From NCBI GenBank assembly GCA_002480645.1, contig DLCN01000006.1:171702-235701 (forward strand): DNA of 64,000 nucleotides, read 5' to 3'. Source of the stretch: Balneolaceae bacterium UBA7797 (GTDB taxonomy: Bacteria > Bacteroidota > Rhodothermia > Balneolales > Balneolaceae). The notes beneath the pieces were generated by a model, which searched no databases, was not told where the DNA came from, and saw only the letters and a program-made list of their open reading frames with translations. Made by a program: the position numbers and the translations under genes. This document shows positions 1 through 8,985 of this stretch, in pieces (within the stretch, counting starts at the first letter, position 1; the number at the start of each line of letters is the position of its first letter).

Positions 1-137
1 AAAACTTATACGCTACCATCAGGGTATGGCGGAAGCTTCCAGAAAGAAGACGGATAATCTAGTCTGATCATTATTTCTAAAATCTCACCAAGACTCTACC
101 CTGCTTAATCGAAACTCAACGGTTCAACTAACTGCTC
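1..137. other. Left edge: probable 3' end of an upstream gene, then spacer
   Basis: Two plus-strand frames are open from base 1. One stops at 55-57 and the other at 65-67, so the last residues of an upstream plus-strand gene may lie here. The fragment is too short (under 22 codons) to identify a family or choose the frame. From about 68 to 137 the DNA is AT-rich spacer with no recognisable hairpin or ribosome-binding site. Confidence 0.25.
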
Positions 138-665
138 ATGAAGGCTCCTCTTACTTTTTTATTACTACTCTTTTCGCTTATATCCACTGAAGTGTTTGCT
201 CAACAAACCACATCAGACAGCACATCAAATCCACTACAACCTTTCGAATTCCTTATTGGTGGAGCATGGACAACTTCAAGTACGTATCAGGTGTATGAGT
301 GGGGACTTGCCAAAAAATCTGTCAATGCTAAGCTATATTTTATAGAAGCTGATACCATGCGTCTAGCCGGTGATATCACCTGGTTTTGGCATCCGGGAAA
401 CAATCAGATCATTGGCTTTGGTACCGCTGACGGAATGGGAGTAGATGTATTTGACTACAATACCAGGTTTGAAACTCCCACACGTATGATCAACCTTTTC
501 AAAGCATATGGTGAACGAGACGCAAATAGTGAACTTCAGATGGAAACACTAGAGTTTATAAACGAGGATGAATATTTGTGGACCTATTATAATTTTATAG
601 GAGATGAAGCGTCACCTGCCTACAGTAAGGTCTTTAAACGGTCTGAAAAGATCCCTATCAGGTAG
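138..665 (+). CDS. Secreted protein of unknown function, DUF1579/lipocalin-like
   Basis: 175 residues. Residues 1-22 form a Sec signal peptide (MKAPLTF, then a leucine/phenylalanine core) with likely cleavage after VFAQ. The mature part begins with an 'FEFLIGGAW' segment and alternates beta strands with aromatic residues. This resembles DUF1579-type or lipocalin-like small-molecule barrels, in which 'FLxGxW' opens the first strand. No catalytic residues are recognisable. The gene precedes the GH2/GH97 pair on the same strand with a 103-base gap, so it might be co-expressed with them, but no shared promoter was identified. The family call is by eye and weak; that it is a real exported protein is well supported by the signal peptide and the clean open frame. 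Confidence 0.6.
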   Translation: MKAPLTFLLLLFSLISTEVFAQQTTSDSTSNPLQPFEFLIGGAWTTSSTYQVYEWGLAKKSVNAKLYFIEADTMRLAGDITWFWHPGNNQIIGFGTADGMGVDVFDYNTRFETPTRMINLFKAYGERDANSELQMETLEFINEDEYLWTYYNFIGDEASPAYSKVFKRSEKIPIR

Positions 666-768
666 ACCATATTATTTGTACTACTTTTGCACTCGAAACC
701 ACCGGAGAAGTTGTATTTAACACTTTCTTTCATCATTTTCCAAAAGCATTAACTTAACCTGTTTTCCC

Positions 769-2595
769 ATGAGAGTACTCCAAACCATCTTATTCCTCCT
801 TTTATTTATCTCTACATCCACTCAGGCACAATCCATCATCAACGTGCATGACCGTACAACCACTTCATTAAACGGGACATGGAAAGTATTGATCGACCCA
901 TACGAAAACGGATTGTATAATTACCGCTTACAACCCTTTGATGAAATGGAAAATCCGGGTCGGGCTGCCTATTTCACTGATTCTAAGCAACGGGATAAAA
1001 CGGAATTGCTTGAATACGATTGGGATACTTCTCCTACCATTCAGGTTCCCGGCGACTGGAGTCATCAAAAAGATGAGTTCAAGTGGTATGAAGGCACCAT
1101 GTGGTACAGAAAGAAGTTCAGTTATCAGAAACAAGAAGGTAACAATCGGGTGTTTTTACACTTCGGTGCAGTAAATTATTACTCTAAAGTATTTTTGAAC
1201 GGTGAGAAATTGGGTGAAAATATTGGCGGTTTTACCCCCTTTCAATTTGAGATCACTGACAAACTCAAAGAAGAAAATTCTCTGGTAGTTTACGTAAACA
1301 ATAATCGTAAACCGGAAGGTATCCCAACGGTAAATACCGATTGGTTTAACTACGGTGGGATCACCCGTGATGTAGTACTTATTGAAACACCCGGTACATT
1401 TATTGAAGATTACTTCGTTCAACTAAATCCCGACAATGCCAGAGAACTGACAGGATATATACAACTGAATGGAGTTGTTTCAGATCAGGAGATCACAATT
1501 GAAATTCCTGAAGCAGGAGTTAAATTCACCACCCAGACAAATACAGAGGGAAAAGCTGAATTCACTAAAAAGATCAAAAAACTTAGGTATTGGACTCCGG
1601 AGGATCCAAAACTTTACACGGTAAATATCCATTCGGAAACAGATCTGGTTACCGATCAAATCGGATTCAGAACAATTAAAACAGATGGCCCGGATATCCT
1701 ATTGAATGGTAAGTCAGTTTTTTTGCGCGGAATCTCGATCCATGAAGAAAACCCATATAGGGTGGGTCGTGCCTATTCAGAAGCTGATGCGGAACTATTA
1801 TTAGGCTGGGCAAAAGATCTTGGATGTAACTTTGTGCGACTCGCCCACTACCCTCACAACGAATATATGATCGAAAAGGCCAATGAACTTGGTTTGATGG
1901 TTTGGGAGGAAGTTCCGGTTTATTGGACCATCCACTGGAATAATCCTGATACTTACAAAAATGCTTCCAATCAATTAAGTACAGTGATAAACAGGGATAA
2001 AAATAGTGCAGCTACCATCATATGGTCGCTCGCCAACGAAACCCCCGTAAGCGATCCACGAAATGATTTTTTATTTGAGCTTTCAAAGCTTGCACGTTCG
2101 CTTGATAATACCCGCCTTTTAAGTGCCGCAATGGAAGTTCATACAGAGCCGGATAACCCGTTGGAGTTTATTGTAGAAGATAAATTGGCTGAATTTGTTG
2201 ATATAGTAGCATTCAACGAATACATCGGTTGGTATAACGGACTTCCAAGTAAACTTGAAAATTCCTCCTGGAAGATCCCGTATGATAAACCGGTATTTAT
2301 ATCAGAATTCGGAGCGGGTGCAAAAGCAGGATTCCATGCAGATTCACTAACCAGATTTAGCGAAGAATATCAGGCGGATCTTTACAAGAGGTCGATCACC
2401 GCACTTCAGAGTATTGAAAATCTGAGGGGTATGTCGCCATGGATCTTAGTTGATTTCCGATCCCCACGCCGTCAACTTACAGGAATACAGGATGGATGGA
2501 ACAGAAAAGGCCTGATTGGTGATCAGGGGGAAAAGAAGCAGGCATTCTACATCCTACAGGAATTCTATCGATCCAAAGCTTCAGAGAAACATTAA
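769..2595 (+). CDS. Glycoside hydrolase family 2 (beta-glucuronidase/beta-galactosidase-like)
   Basis: 608 residues, exported: residues 1-20 are a signal peptide ending TQAQ. The order is the GH2 one. The sugar-binding jelly-roll domain is at about 30-205 (with 'WYRKKF' and 'VFLNGEKLG'), the immunoglobulin-like domain at about 210-305, and the TIM barrel from about 310 ('LLNGKSVFLRG', 'VRLAHYPH'). The catalytic acid/base is E424 in 'SLANET' and the nucleophile is E513 in 'FISEFG'. It should release beta-linked terminal sugars in the periplasm. At about 600 residues it matches beta-glucuronidase-sized enzymes rather than the 1000-residue LacZ type, but the sugar preference cannot be read from sequence alone. 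A GH97 gene follows 68 bases downstream, which suggests joint degradation of one oligosaccharide. Confidence 0.9.
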   Translation: MRVLQTILFLLLFISTSTQAQSIINVHDRTTTSLNGTWKVLIDPYENGLYNYRLQPFDEMENPGRAAYFTDSKQRDKTELLEYDWDTSPTIQVPGDWSHQKDEFKWYEGTMWYRKKFSYQKQEGNNRVFLHFGAVNYYSKVFLNGEKLGENIGGFTPFQFEITDKLKEENSLVVYVNNNRKPEGIPTVNTDWFNYGGITRDVVLIETPGTFIEDYFVQLNPDNARELTGYIQLNGVVSDQEITIEIPEAGVKFTTQTNTEGKAEFTKKIKKLRYWTPEDPKLYTVNIHSETDLVTDQIGFRTIKTDGPDILLNGKSVFLRGISIHEENPYRVGRAYSEADAELLLGWAKDLGCNFVRLAHYPHNEYMIEKANELGLMVWEEVPVYWTIHWNNPDTYKNASNQLSTVINRDKNSAATIIWSLANETPVSDPRNDFLFELSKLARSLDNTRLLSAAMEVHTEPDNPLEFIVEDKLAEFVDIVAFNEYIGWYNGLPSKLENSSWKIPYDKPVFISEFGAGAKAGFHADSLTRFSEEYQADLYKRSITALQSIENLRGMSPWILVDFRSPRRQLTGIQDGWNRKGLIGDQGEKKQAFYILQEFYRSKASEKH

Positions 2596-2663
2596 TCCAT
2601 TTAATTGATTTAATTTTCAATACATTGTCGGGAGATGATCTATTAATCCTAACCTGACAAGTC

Positions 2664-4613
2664 ATGAAGCTTTTTCATTTCAGAGATGCACTACTCTCAT
2701 TTTTTGTAGCTGCATCTCTTTTTTTATCGGCTAACGCACAGAGTATCGAACTTTCTTCTCCTGATGGTTCTATCGAGGTTCAACTCAATATTGACAAGAA
2801 TTTAACCTATACCGCTTATCTAAATAGTTCATTGTTAATAGAAAAAGCTACCATAGGGTATGAGATCAATAGTATGGATCTTGATTTCGAATTGATCTCC
2901 TCATCATCAGACCGTTTCTCTGAAGTTTTGAAACCTGCAGTAGCAGTGAAGTCTTCAAAGATCAATAATACTTACAATAACTACATTTATACGTTTAAGA
3001 ATGATTTTTCTGTTGAATTCCGGATCTTTAATAATGGAATAGCTCATCGCCTTATCACAGAAAAAGACAGTGAAATTACAGTAAGTGATGAACAATTTGA
3101 TCTGGTGTTTCCTTCAAATTCAGAAACATGGTTTCCCTTAGAGGAAAGCTTTTTCTCATCCAATGAAAGAAACTATCTGCATGGTAACATCGATACATTA
3201 TCACCCGGCTCATTAGCCAGCTTGCCGGTACTTTTTGCAAATCCCGATGGACAAAAAGTCATTTTGATGGAGTCTGCGCTAACCGATTATGCAGGAATGT
3301 GGGCAAAGAAAACAACAGAAGGAATAAGTGCAGTTTTTCCCCGATATCCGGATAAAACACAAAAATTACGTGACCGTGGACTTGAGGTAATCACGAGAAA
3401 GAGCTTCATCGCCCGTACAGATGGTTCACGGACTTTTCCCTGGAGAATTCTGGGAGTTGCAGAAAACGATATTGATCTACTTTCCAATCAACTGGTTTAT
3501 GCTCTGGCAGAAGAAACCGAAATTAAAACAGATTGGATCAAACCCGGTAAGGTAGCCTGGGATTGGTGGAATGCATGGAATGTAAAGGGGGTGGATTTTG
3601 AAAGCGGTCCGAATACTGAAACCTATAAATATTACATAGATTTTGCTGCTGCTAACGGGATCGAATATGTGATACTTGATGAAGGTTGGTATTTACTTGG
3701 TGATATCCTGCAGTTGAATGATAAGATCGATGTAAAAGAGCTCATCCGATACGGAAAGGCAAAAGGCGTTGATATCATACTTTGGGTAGTTTGGCGTACG
3801 CTGAATGAACAATTTGAAGAAGCTATGGATGCTTTTGCAGAATGGGGTGCAGCAGGTATCAAAGTTGATTTCATGGACAGAGACGATCAGTGGATGGTAA
3901 ACTACTATCATAAAGTGGCAAAAGCTGCCGCTGAAAGACAATTACTTGTAGATTTCCATGGAGCTTACAAACCATCCGGAATCAGGCGAAAATATCCGAA
4001 TGTGATCACCCGGGAAGGAGTGCTCGGTCTGGAATACAATAAATGGAGTCAATCAGTAACCCCCACTCACAATGTTACTATACCATTTATCAGAATGGTA
4101 CCGGGCCCGATTGATTACACTCCCGGTGGCTTAACTAATACACAACCGGGAAATCATAGAGTCAGTCATTTCAGACCGATGGTTATGGGCACGAGATCCC
4201 ATGAAATAGCAAAATTTGTTGTTTATGAAAGTCCGCTACAGATGATGGCAGATACCCCTACCAATTATGAAGATGAGCAAGAGACCACTAATATGATCGC
4301 TAAGATACCCACTACCTGGGATGAGACCATACCATTGGCCGGCAAGGTTGGAGAATACATAGCCGTTGCTCGTAGAAAAGGAAGTACTTGGTATATTGGA
4401 ATAATGTGTAATGAGAACTCGCGCAATCTTGTACTACCCACAGATTTTCTTGAAAAAGGCAGTTGGAAAATCGAATATATGCAGGATGGAATAAACGCTG
4501 CGAAAAACGCAGAAGATTATAAAATAATACAATCTACGGTGCAGGCTGGTGAAAAACTGGATGTGAGTCTTGCCCCCTCTGGTGGCTGGATCGCAATATT
4601 AACAAAGCGTTAA
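2664..4613 (+). CDS. Glycoside hydrolase family 97 (alpha-glucosidase/alpha-galactosidase)
   Basis: 649 residues with a signal peptide (1-25, cut near ANAQ). It has the three GH97 parts: an N-terminal beta-sandwich opening 'SPDGSIEV', a TIM barrel from about residue 290 ('VAWDWWNAWN', 'YVILDEGWY'), and a C-terminal beta domain ending 'PSGGWIA'. 'GIKVDFMDRDDQ' places D402 at the position of the catalytic nucleophile of retaining GH97 alpha-galactosidases. Inverting SusB-type enzymes use glutamates as base instead, so a retaining alpha-galactosidase-like activity is my inference. 'TREGVLGLEY' carries conserved glutamates of the family. It acts in the periplasm on alpha-linked ends, complementing the beta-specific GH2 enzyme just upstream. 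Confidence 0.9.
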   Translation: MKLFHFRDALLSFFVAASLFLSANAQSIELSSPDGSIEVQLNIDKNLTYTAYLNSSLLIEKATIGYEINSMDLDFELISSSSDRFSEVLKPAVAVKSSKINNTYNNYIYTFKNDFSVEFRIFNNGIAHRLITEKDSEITVSDEQFDLVFPSNSETWFPLEESFFSSNERNYLHGNIDTLSPGSLASLPVLFANPDGQKVILMESALTDYAGMWAKKTTEGISAVFPRYPDKTQKLRDRGLEVITRKSFIARTDGSRTFPWRILGVAENDIDLLSNQLVYALAEETEIKTDWIKPGKVAWDWWNAWNVKGVDFESGPNTETYKYYIDFAAANGIEYVILDEGWYLLGDILQLNDKIDVKELIRYGKAKGVDIILWVVWRTLNEQFEEAMDAFAEWGAAGIKVDFMDRDDQWMVNYYHKVAKAAAERQLLVDFHGAYKPSGIRRKYPNVITREGVLGLEYNKWSQSVTPTHNVTIPFIRMVPGPIDYTPGGLTNTQPGNHRVSHFRPMVMGTRSHEIAKFVVYESPLQMMADTPTNYEDEQETTNMIAKIPTTWDETIPLAGKVGEYIAVARRKGSTWYIGIMCNENSRNLVLPTDFLEKGSWKIEYMQDGINAAKNAEDYKIIQSTVQAGEKLDVSLAPSGGWIAILTKR

Positions 4614-4759
4614 ACTTCAAAATAAATAATTGGTGATACGCTTTTATTAGCGTACTTTTAATTACGGATGGTGTAGATAAATGTATATGCTTCGTAAGAA
4701 TCCTATAGCAGTTGTTTATTATTCATTCCATTAAGTATTAACCAGATTTTAAAAAGACG

Positions 4760-5056
4760 ATGAACATTTATGTAGGAAATCTTAGCTATGGGGTTTCTGA
4801 CGATAATTTACGAGAAGTGTTTGAAGCTTTCGGTACTGTAAGCTCAGCAAAAGTGATAACTGACAAATACTCAGGCCGATCAAAAGGCTTTGCATTTGTT
4901 GAAATGGACAATGATTCGGAAGCACAAGCAGCTATTGAACAACTTGATGGCGCTGAAATTGACGGACGTTCGGTTAAAGTAAACGAAGCTCGTCCACGTG
5001 AAGATCGCCCCAGAGGCGGTGGAAATCGTGGCGGCGGAAGAAATAACCGCTACTAG
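4760..5056 (+). CDS. RRM-type glycine-rich RNA-binding protein
   Basis: 98 residues: one RNA recognition motif (residues 1-78) plus a short Gly/Arg tail (GGGNRGGGRNNRY). RNP2 is 'IYVGNL' at 3-8 and RNP1 is 'KGFAFVEM' at 42-49, both with the aromatic residues that stack on RNA. Proteins of this layout occur in cyanobacteria and the FCB group, often as cold-induced RNA chaperones; induction here is not shown. The gene stands alone with a 146-base AT-rich leader and a strong intrinsic terminator immediately after it. Confidence 0.92.
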   Translation: MNIYVGNLSYGVSDDNLREVFEAFGTVSSAKVITDKYSGRSKGFAFVEMDNDSEAQAAIEQLDGAEIDGRSVKVNEARPREDRPRGGGNRGGGRNNRY

Positions 5057-5075
5057 GATTTTGTTTTCAACATCC

Positions 5076-5108
5076 AAAGCTCTGCATTAACATGCAGAGC
5101 TTTTTTTA
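5076..5108 (+). terminator. Rho-independent terminator of the RRM gene
   Basis: A perfect 10-bp stem (AGCTCTGCAT at 5078-5087 with ATGCAGAGCT at 5092-5101), TAAC loop, followed by seven Ts. It lies 20 bases after the RRM stop codon. Confidence 0.9.
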
Positions 5109-5184
5109 TTTCAGCTAAGTAACAAAATCGATACCATTCAGTAGAATACTCTGAATCAATAACTTTAAATAACGGAGATACAGC

Positions 5185-5505
5185 ATGGTAATGTCAACTA
5201 CCAACCATATTGAAAACAAAGAAGTTAAACGATATTTAGGGATCGTAACGGGTGAAGCAATATTAGGAGCCAACCTGTTTAAAGATATTTTCGCGGGTAT
5301 ACGTGATATAGTGGGTGGCAGATCTGCTTCTTATGAGCGGGAATTACAGGAAGCTCGTAGAATTGCTTTTGCTGAAATGGAGGAAAAAGCCAATCGGGTT
5401 GGCGCGAATGCCATTATTGGTATTGATATCGATTACGAAACGATTGGCGCAAATGGAAGCATGCTGATGGTTTCTGTTAGCGGCACTGCAGTACATGCAG
5501 AATAG
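5185..5505 (+). CDS. YbjQ/UPF0145 family protein
   Basis: 106 residues without signal peptide. The YbjQ/UPF0145 fold is evident from 'GIVTGEAILGANLFKD', the 'GGRSASYERELQEAR' helix and the C-terminal 'ANRVGANAIIGIDIDYE' strand. The family forms small pentameric cytosolic assemblies and is annotated as putative heavy-metal binding, but no cysteine or histidine cluster supports that here. A purine-rich CGGAGAT lies about 5 bases before the ATG at 5185. The gene is flanked by terminators on both sides, so it is probably monocistronic. Confidence 0.9.
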   Translation: MVMSTTNHIENKEVKRYLGIVTGEAILGANLFKDIFAGIRDIVGGRSASYERELQEARRIAFAEMEEKANRVGANAIIGIDIDYETIGANGSMLMVSVSGTAVHAE

Positions 5506-5515
5506 TTTAAACAAA

Positions 5516-5553
5516 AGAAAAGCCCCATCAATCACTGTTGACGGGGCTTTTTC
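5516..5553. terminator. Bidirectional terminator between converging genes
   Basis: An inverted repeat (AAAAGCCCCATCAA with TTGACGGGGCTTTT, one mismatch) is followed by Ts on the plus strand and by a T-rich run on the minus strand. It sits in the 55-base gap between the YbjQ-like gene and the minus-strand gene ending at 5561. Confidence 0.85.
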
Positions 5554-5560
5554 CATTTGA

Positions 5561-6139
5561 CTACCAGTTATTCCCTCTTCTGGTTTTATTGATCTCGCCT
5601 CTTTCCTGACGAATTTCTTTTTTCATCGTATCTCTGAATTCGTACATAATTGCACGATGTCTGTTTTCATTCATGATGCCTCTTCTGCCACGATTCAATC
5701 GCAGATTTCTAAATTCAAAATAAAGCTCAGATTGTATTTCAAATAATCGTCTGTCGCTCAATTTCCAATTCGCATTGGCAGCACCATTTCGTTTAGAATA
5801 AATAGTTCCGTAATCACCATTTCCTTCAACTCTTCGTTTGCTATATGGCATTACATCCATTCTGTCACGGTATTTGTTTCTGTTATTCTCATTCAGCTCA
5901 CGTTCCATATCATCAAGAATTTCATTCTTTAAATAACGAGCTGTATATAAGTCTCCTACTAGCATGGCATAAGAAAATTTATCAAGCTTTTGCTCAAATC
6001 TCTGTAGCTGTCGAACGTCTTTTCTGATCTCAATTCTTCGCGGATCATTAGAGCGACCCCGATCATCATCAAATTGATTTGCTTTGATTCCTGCACTTGT
6101 AATTGTAATTGCGATCAAAAGTGTAATTAGCTTTTTCAT
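5561..6139 (-). CDS. Secreted, highly charged protein of unknown function
   Basis: 192 residues. Residues 1-20 are a signal peptide (MKKLITLLIAITITSAG, ending IKAN). The mature chain is rich in Arg, Lys, Asp, Glu and Asn, and is probably mostly helical: 'RRIEIRKDVRQLQRFEQKL' is followed by several further amphipathic helices. No known domain is recognised. A GGAGG stands 6-7 bases before the ATG, strongly supporting this start. It converges on the YbjQ-like gene with a shared terminator and has its own upstream spacer of about 140 bases. A periplasmic helical-bundle role (as in Spy- or CpxP-like proteins) is conceivable, but I see no family motif to support it. Confidence 0.65.
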   Translation of the reverse strand: MKKLITLLIAITITSAGIKANQFDDDRGRSNDPRRIEIRKDVRQLQRFEQKLDKFSYAMLVGDLYTARYLKNEILDDMERELNENNRNKYRDRMDVMPYSKRRVEGNGDYGTIYSKRNGAANANWKLSDRRLFEIQSELYFEFRNLRLNRGRRGIMNENRHRAIMYEFRDTMKKEIRQERGEINKTRRGNNW

Positions 6140-6281
6140 AATAGCCTCCAGTTTGAAGTTTATTTCACTAGCTAATTAACGGATTATCATCCCTAAGTTT
6201 TCTCACATCTTAATGTGACACCTCTACCCTCTTAATCACTCCTCGTACAAAATTGTTAATATTTAACTAACAACACTTCAT

Positions 6282-7856
6282 TTATTTAATCTTCTCAAAC
6301 ATGAATATCCCAAAACGTTGATTTGGTGTGAGCATGGGATTGATTACCATCCTGAATTCCTCAGGTCTTTCAAGAAAATAGGTGTGGGATAAGGAGTTTT
6401 TTCTAAGATTTGGTCGGTATGAATAATGAGAATCCCAAATGATGTAGGTTCCAACTTTTGCCGAATCAACCGTTTCTTGATTAATCGGTGCGGCTCCAAG
6501 TTCAAATTCCTGTTGAACCTTCCCCATGTAATAGTATAGCATTGTATGATTCAGCAATAATGGGTGTTCCTCGATATTATTTTTCTGAGCCCATTCCACG
6601 AAATTAAATACTAATTCATCTTCAGGATTTTTTGGAAAAGGTTTAACAGTTAAGAAGCCGGAAAAAAAGACTACACCAGTAACTGCAAGGGTTAGCCTTT
6701 GTAATGTAAATTTGGGCAGTACAATGAGTATAGATAATAACACTGTAATAAACGGCAGGTAATCCTTTTGATCTGTAAATACTATGTTATTATTCTGATA
6801 ACTCAGGAAAACAAGTACAATAACAGCAAAAATACTCATGGTTATCAATGCAACCCTCTTTTCTTGCATAGATTGAAATGTAGCTAAACGTTCAATCGCG
6901 ATTCCCCCTAATACTGCTAATAATGGCGCTATAACGATCAGATATCTTAAATTTCCCCCTGTAGAAGGTCCTATCTTAAATGACTGAATGCTGAAAAAAG
7001 CATGCATAAAAAAGTAGAGTAATGCCGGGATCAGGATAAACCAATGAATTTTCTTGTTTTGAAATATCCCTTGTCCCAGATAGGCAAAGAAATACGTCAT
7101 CCCAGCTCCACCAAACACGGTAAGAGCCATTTTAAAATAATGATCGAAACCCTGACGAGGATATGCATCCTGTATATTCGAACTAAATCCAAGCACAGAA
7201 TTGATCAGGTAAAGTGGATCTCCTGAATCAATCCATCCAAAAATATTATGTACCAAGGGAAATACAGCTAGCAGTAAAGCTTCTTTAATCTTTACTTTCG
7301 ATAAGAAATACACTCCATACACAGCGATTATGGGGTACATTTCCTGCCGGATCGTCGCTGTATAGGATAACAACAGTGCTGCAAGCCAATACTTATTACC
7401 ATAATGTGCCCATATTGCACTGATAAGTATCAAAGCGCTGATGGACTCAGAGTAATTCCTAAATGATAGTTGTAGCCAGAAAGGCTGTATCATTAACAGA
7501 ATAAATGCGAGAACAGGAGCTTTAAATCCAAGCCGTTCCATCAATTTATATCCCACAAAACAGGATGAGGCAGCAATAATACTATTAAATATGACCAGTG
7601 CAAATGGTCCTAATAATGCAAAAGGGGCTGTTAATATTTTATATCCCGGTTTAGCCCAATTACTCAGAATTACACTCGGATCGAACCAAAACGATCGCAT
7701 ATTTATAAAATGGGCTGCCTCGTCATGTTGATATAAGCCGTCCGAAATAAATGAGTACATGATATAACCAAGCGCTGTAAAAGCGGTCAAACCCAATAGC
7801 TGTGAGGAGGTCAGCTTCAAAAAATTAAATTCTGTTGATCCTGTTTCTTTTGACAT
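6282..7856 (-). CDS. GT39/ArnT-like integral membrane glycosyltransferase
   Basis: 524 residues with roughly ten to twelve membrane helices. The first periplasmic loop contains 'YQHDEAAHF', the acidic pair typical of GT-C enzymes (GT39/ArnT/PMT type), which take a sugar from a polyprenyl phosphate donor outside the membrane. 'TIRQEMYPI' is a further conserved-looking loop. The start codon lies one base after the stop of the GT2 gene upstream, so the two are translationally linked. The GT2 enzyme would make the polyprenyl-phosphate sugar and this protein would transfer it to an envelope acceptor. The acceptor and sugar are unknown. Confidence 0.75.
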   Translation of the reverse strand: MSKETGSTEFNFLKLTSSQLLGLTAFTALGYIMYSFISDGLYQHDEAAHFINMRSFWFDPSVILSNWAKPGYKILTAPFALLGPFALVIFNSIIAASSCFVGYKLMERLGFKAPVLAFILLMIQPFWLQLSFRNYSESISALILISAIWAHYGNKYWLAALLLSYTATIRQEMYPIIAVYGVYFLSKVKIKEALLLAVFPLVHNIFGWIDSGDPLYLINSVLGFSSNIQDAYPRQGFDHYFKMALTVFGGAGMTYFFAYLGQGIFQNKKIHWFILIPALLYFFMHAFFSIQSFKIGPSTGGNLRYLIVIAPLLAVLGGIAIERLATFQSMQEKRVALITMSIFAVIVLVFLSYQNNNIVFTDQKDYLPFITVLLSILIVLPKFTLQRLTLAVTGVVFFSGFLTVKPFPKNPEDELVFNFVEWAQKNNIEEHPLLLNHTMLYYYMGKVQQEFELGAAPINQETVDSAKVGTYIIWDSHYSYRPNLRKNSLSHTYFLERPEEFRMVINPMLTPNQRFGIFMFEKIK

Positions 7857-7857
7857 G

Positions 7858-8808
7858 TTATTTCGTTCCGTCTGATTTCCATGAATTCTTCAATAAGTAT
7901 CGAGGCCGATGCCTGACCTCTCCGTAAATACGGGCGAGATACGCTCCGATGATTCCCAAAAAGAGGATCTGAACCCCTCCAAGAAATAATGTAATCAACA
8001 ACGAAGACGCCCAGCCCGGAACTGCCGTATCCATGAAAAGTCGTACATAGAATACCCACAATATGCCTATAAAGGCCAAAATTGAAAGTATAGTACCCAC
8101 CTGAGTAGCGATACGTAATGGTTTATCCGAAAATGAGGTGATCGCATTTAATGCAAGACGTATCATTTTCTTCAGTGGGTATTTGGTTTCACCTGCTTTC
8201 CGGGATTCTCTGTGATATTCAATACCAATCTGATCATATCCCAACCAGGTGATGAGCCCCCGGACAAAGGGTTGTTGTTCAGATACCGATTGATAAGCTT
8301 TGATCACTTTTTTATCTAGCAGTCTGAAGTCACCTGTATCTAATGGGATATCTAGATCGGTGATCCACTTAAAGAAACGATAAAACAATGAAGCGGTAGC
8401 CTTTTTAAACACACTTTCCCCATCTCTTTCTTTTCTTACCCCGTAAACAACATCATATCCATTCTGCCATTTTTCGATCATTTTGCCTGCAGTATCTAAT
8501 GGGTCCTGAAGATCGGCGTCCATTATAATTGCGGCATCTGTGGTTACAAAATCGAGTCCGGCTGTTACGGCAATCTGGTGACCGAAATTCCTCGAAAAAT
8601 TTATCAGATGATACCCGGTTAATGTAGAAGTAAGTTCATAAACTAATGCTTCGGTCTTATCCCGGCTACCATCATTTATAAATATCACTTCCGAAATTAC
8701 AGAGTTTTTACTTCGGAATTCTTCGAGTTTCTCAATAAGAATAGGCATCATTTCCTCTTCATTATAAAGAGGAATCACTAAAGAAACTTGTTTTTCAGAC
8801 TGCGCCAT
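7858..8808 (-). CDS. GT2 polyprenyl-phosphate glycosyltransferase (GtrB/DPM1-like)
   Basis: 316 residues. The cytosolic GT-A domain (1-225) starts 'VSLVIPLYNEEE', with nucleotide-binding 'NDGSRD' near 46-51 and the metal-binding DAD at 97-99 in 'MDADLQDP'. 'GDFRLLDKKV' is the conserved acceptor-side motif. Two C-terminal membrane helices (about 232-253 and 266-292) anchor it, as in GtrB, YkcC and ArnC-like enzymes. It transfers a sugar from a nucleotide donor to undecaprenyl phosphate. The downstream GT-C gene begins one base after the stop, consistent with a two-gene glycan-tailoring operon. Confidence 0.9.
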   Translation of the reverse strand: MAQSEKQVSLVIPLYNEEEMMPILIEKLEEFRSKNSVISEVIFINDGSRDKTEALVYELTSTLTGYHLINFSRNFGHQIAVTAGLDFVTTDAAIIMDADLQDPLDTAGKMIEKWQNGYDVVYGVRKERDGESVFKKATASLFYRFFKWITDLDIPLDTGDFRLLDKKVIKAYQSVSEQQPFVRGLITWLGYDQIGIEYHRESRKAGETKYPLKKMIRLALNAITSFSDKPLRIATQVGTILSILAFIGILWVFYVRLFMDTAVPGWASSLLITLFLGGVQILFLGIIGAYLARIYGEVRHRPRYLLKNSWKSDGTK

Positions 8809-8934
8809 ACATGATTTATTTCTGAGCCAAATATGCGGCTTTGAATTCGAAAATACCTAATGAAATTTGCCCTCATATCTATTTATTTCGATTAAATACT
8901 CGCGCATTAAAAATTCTCCGGAAAATATTTCACG

Positions 8935-8966
8935 ATCTGTAACGAAACGTATATTCTATGCATCTA
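8935..8966 (+). promoter_or_regulatory. Candidate ECF-type promoter ahead of the sigma factor operon
   Basis: ATCTGTAAC at 8935-8943 resembles the '-35' element (…AAC) used by many ECF sigma factors, which often transcribe their own genes. The same nine bases recur at 36216-36224 upstream of the DUF1800 gene. The element lies about 45 bases before the sigma factor start codon. The '-10' partner cannot be assigned with confidence. Confidence 0.3.
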
Positions 8967-8985
8967 AGCCATAAACAAAGGAATA

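Noticed and set aside
4633..4660. Possible hairpin after the GH97 gene
   Set aside because: Five-base stem with an eight-base AT loop; not stable enough to support a terminator call.
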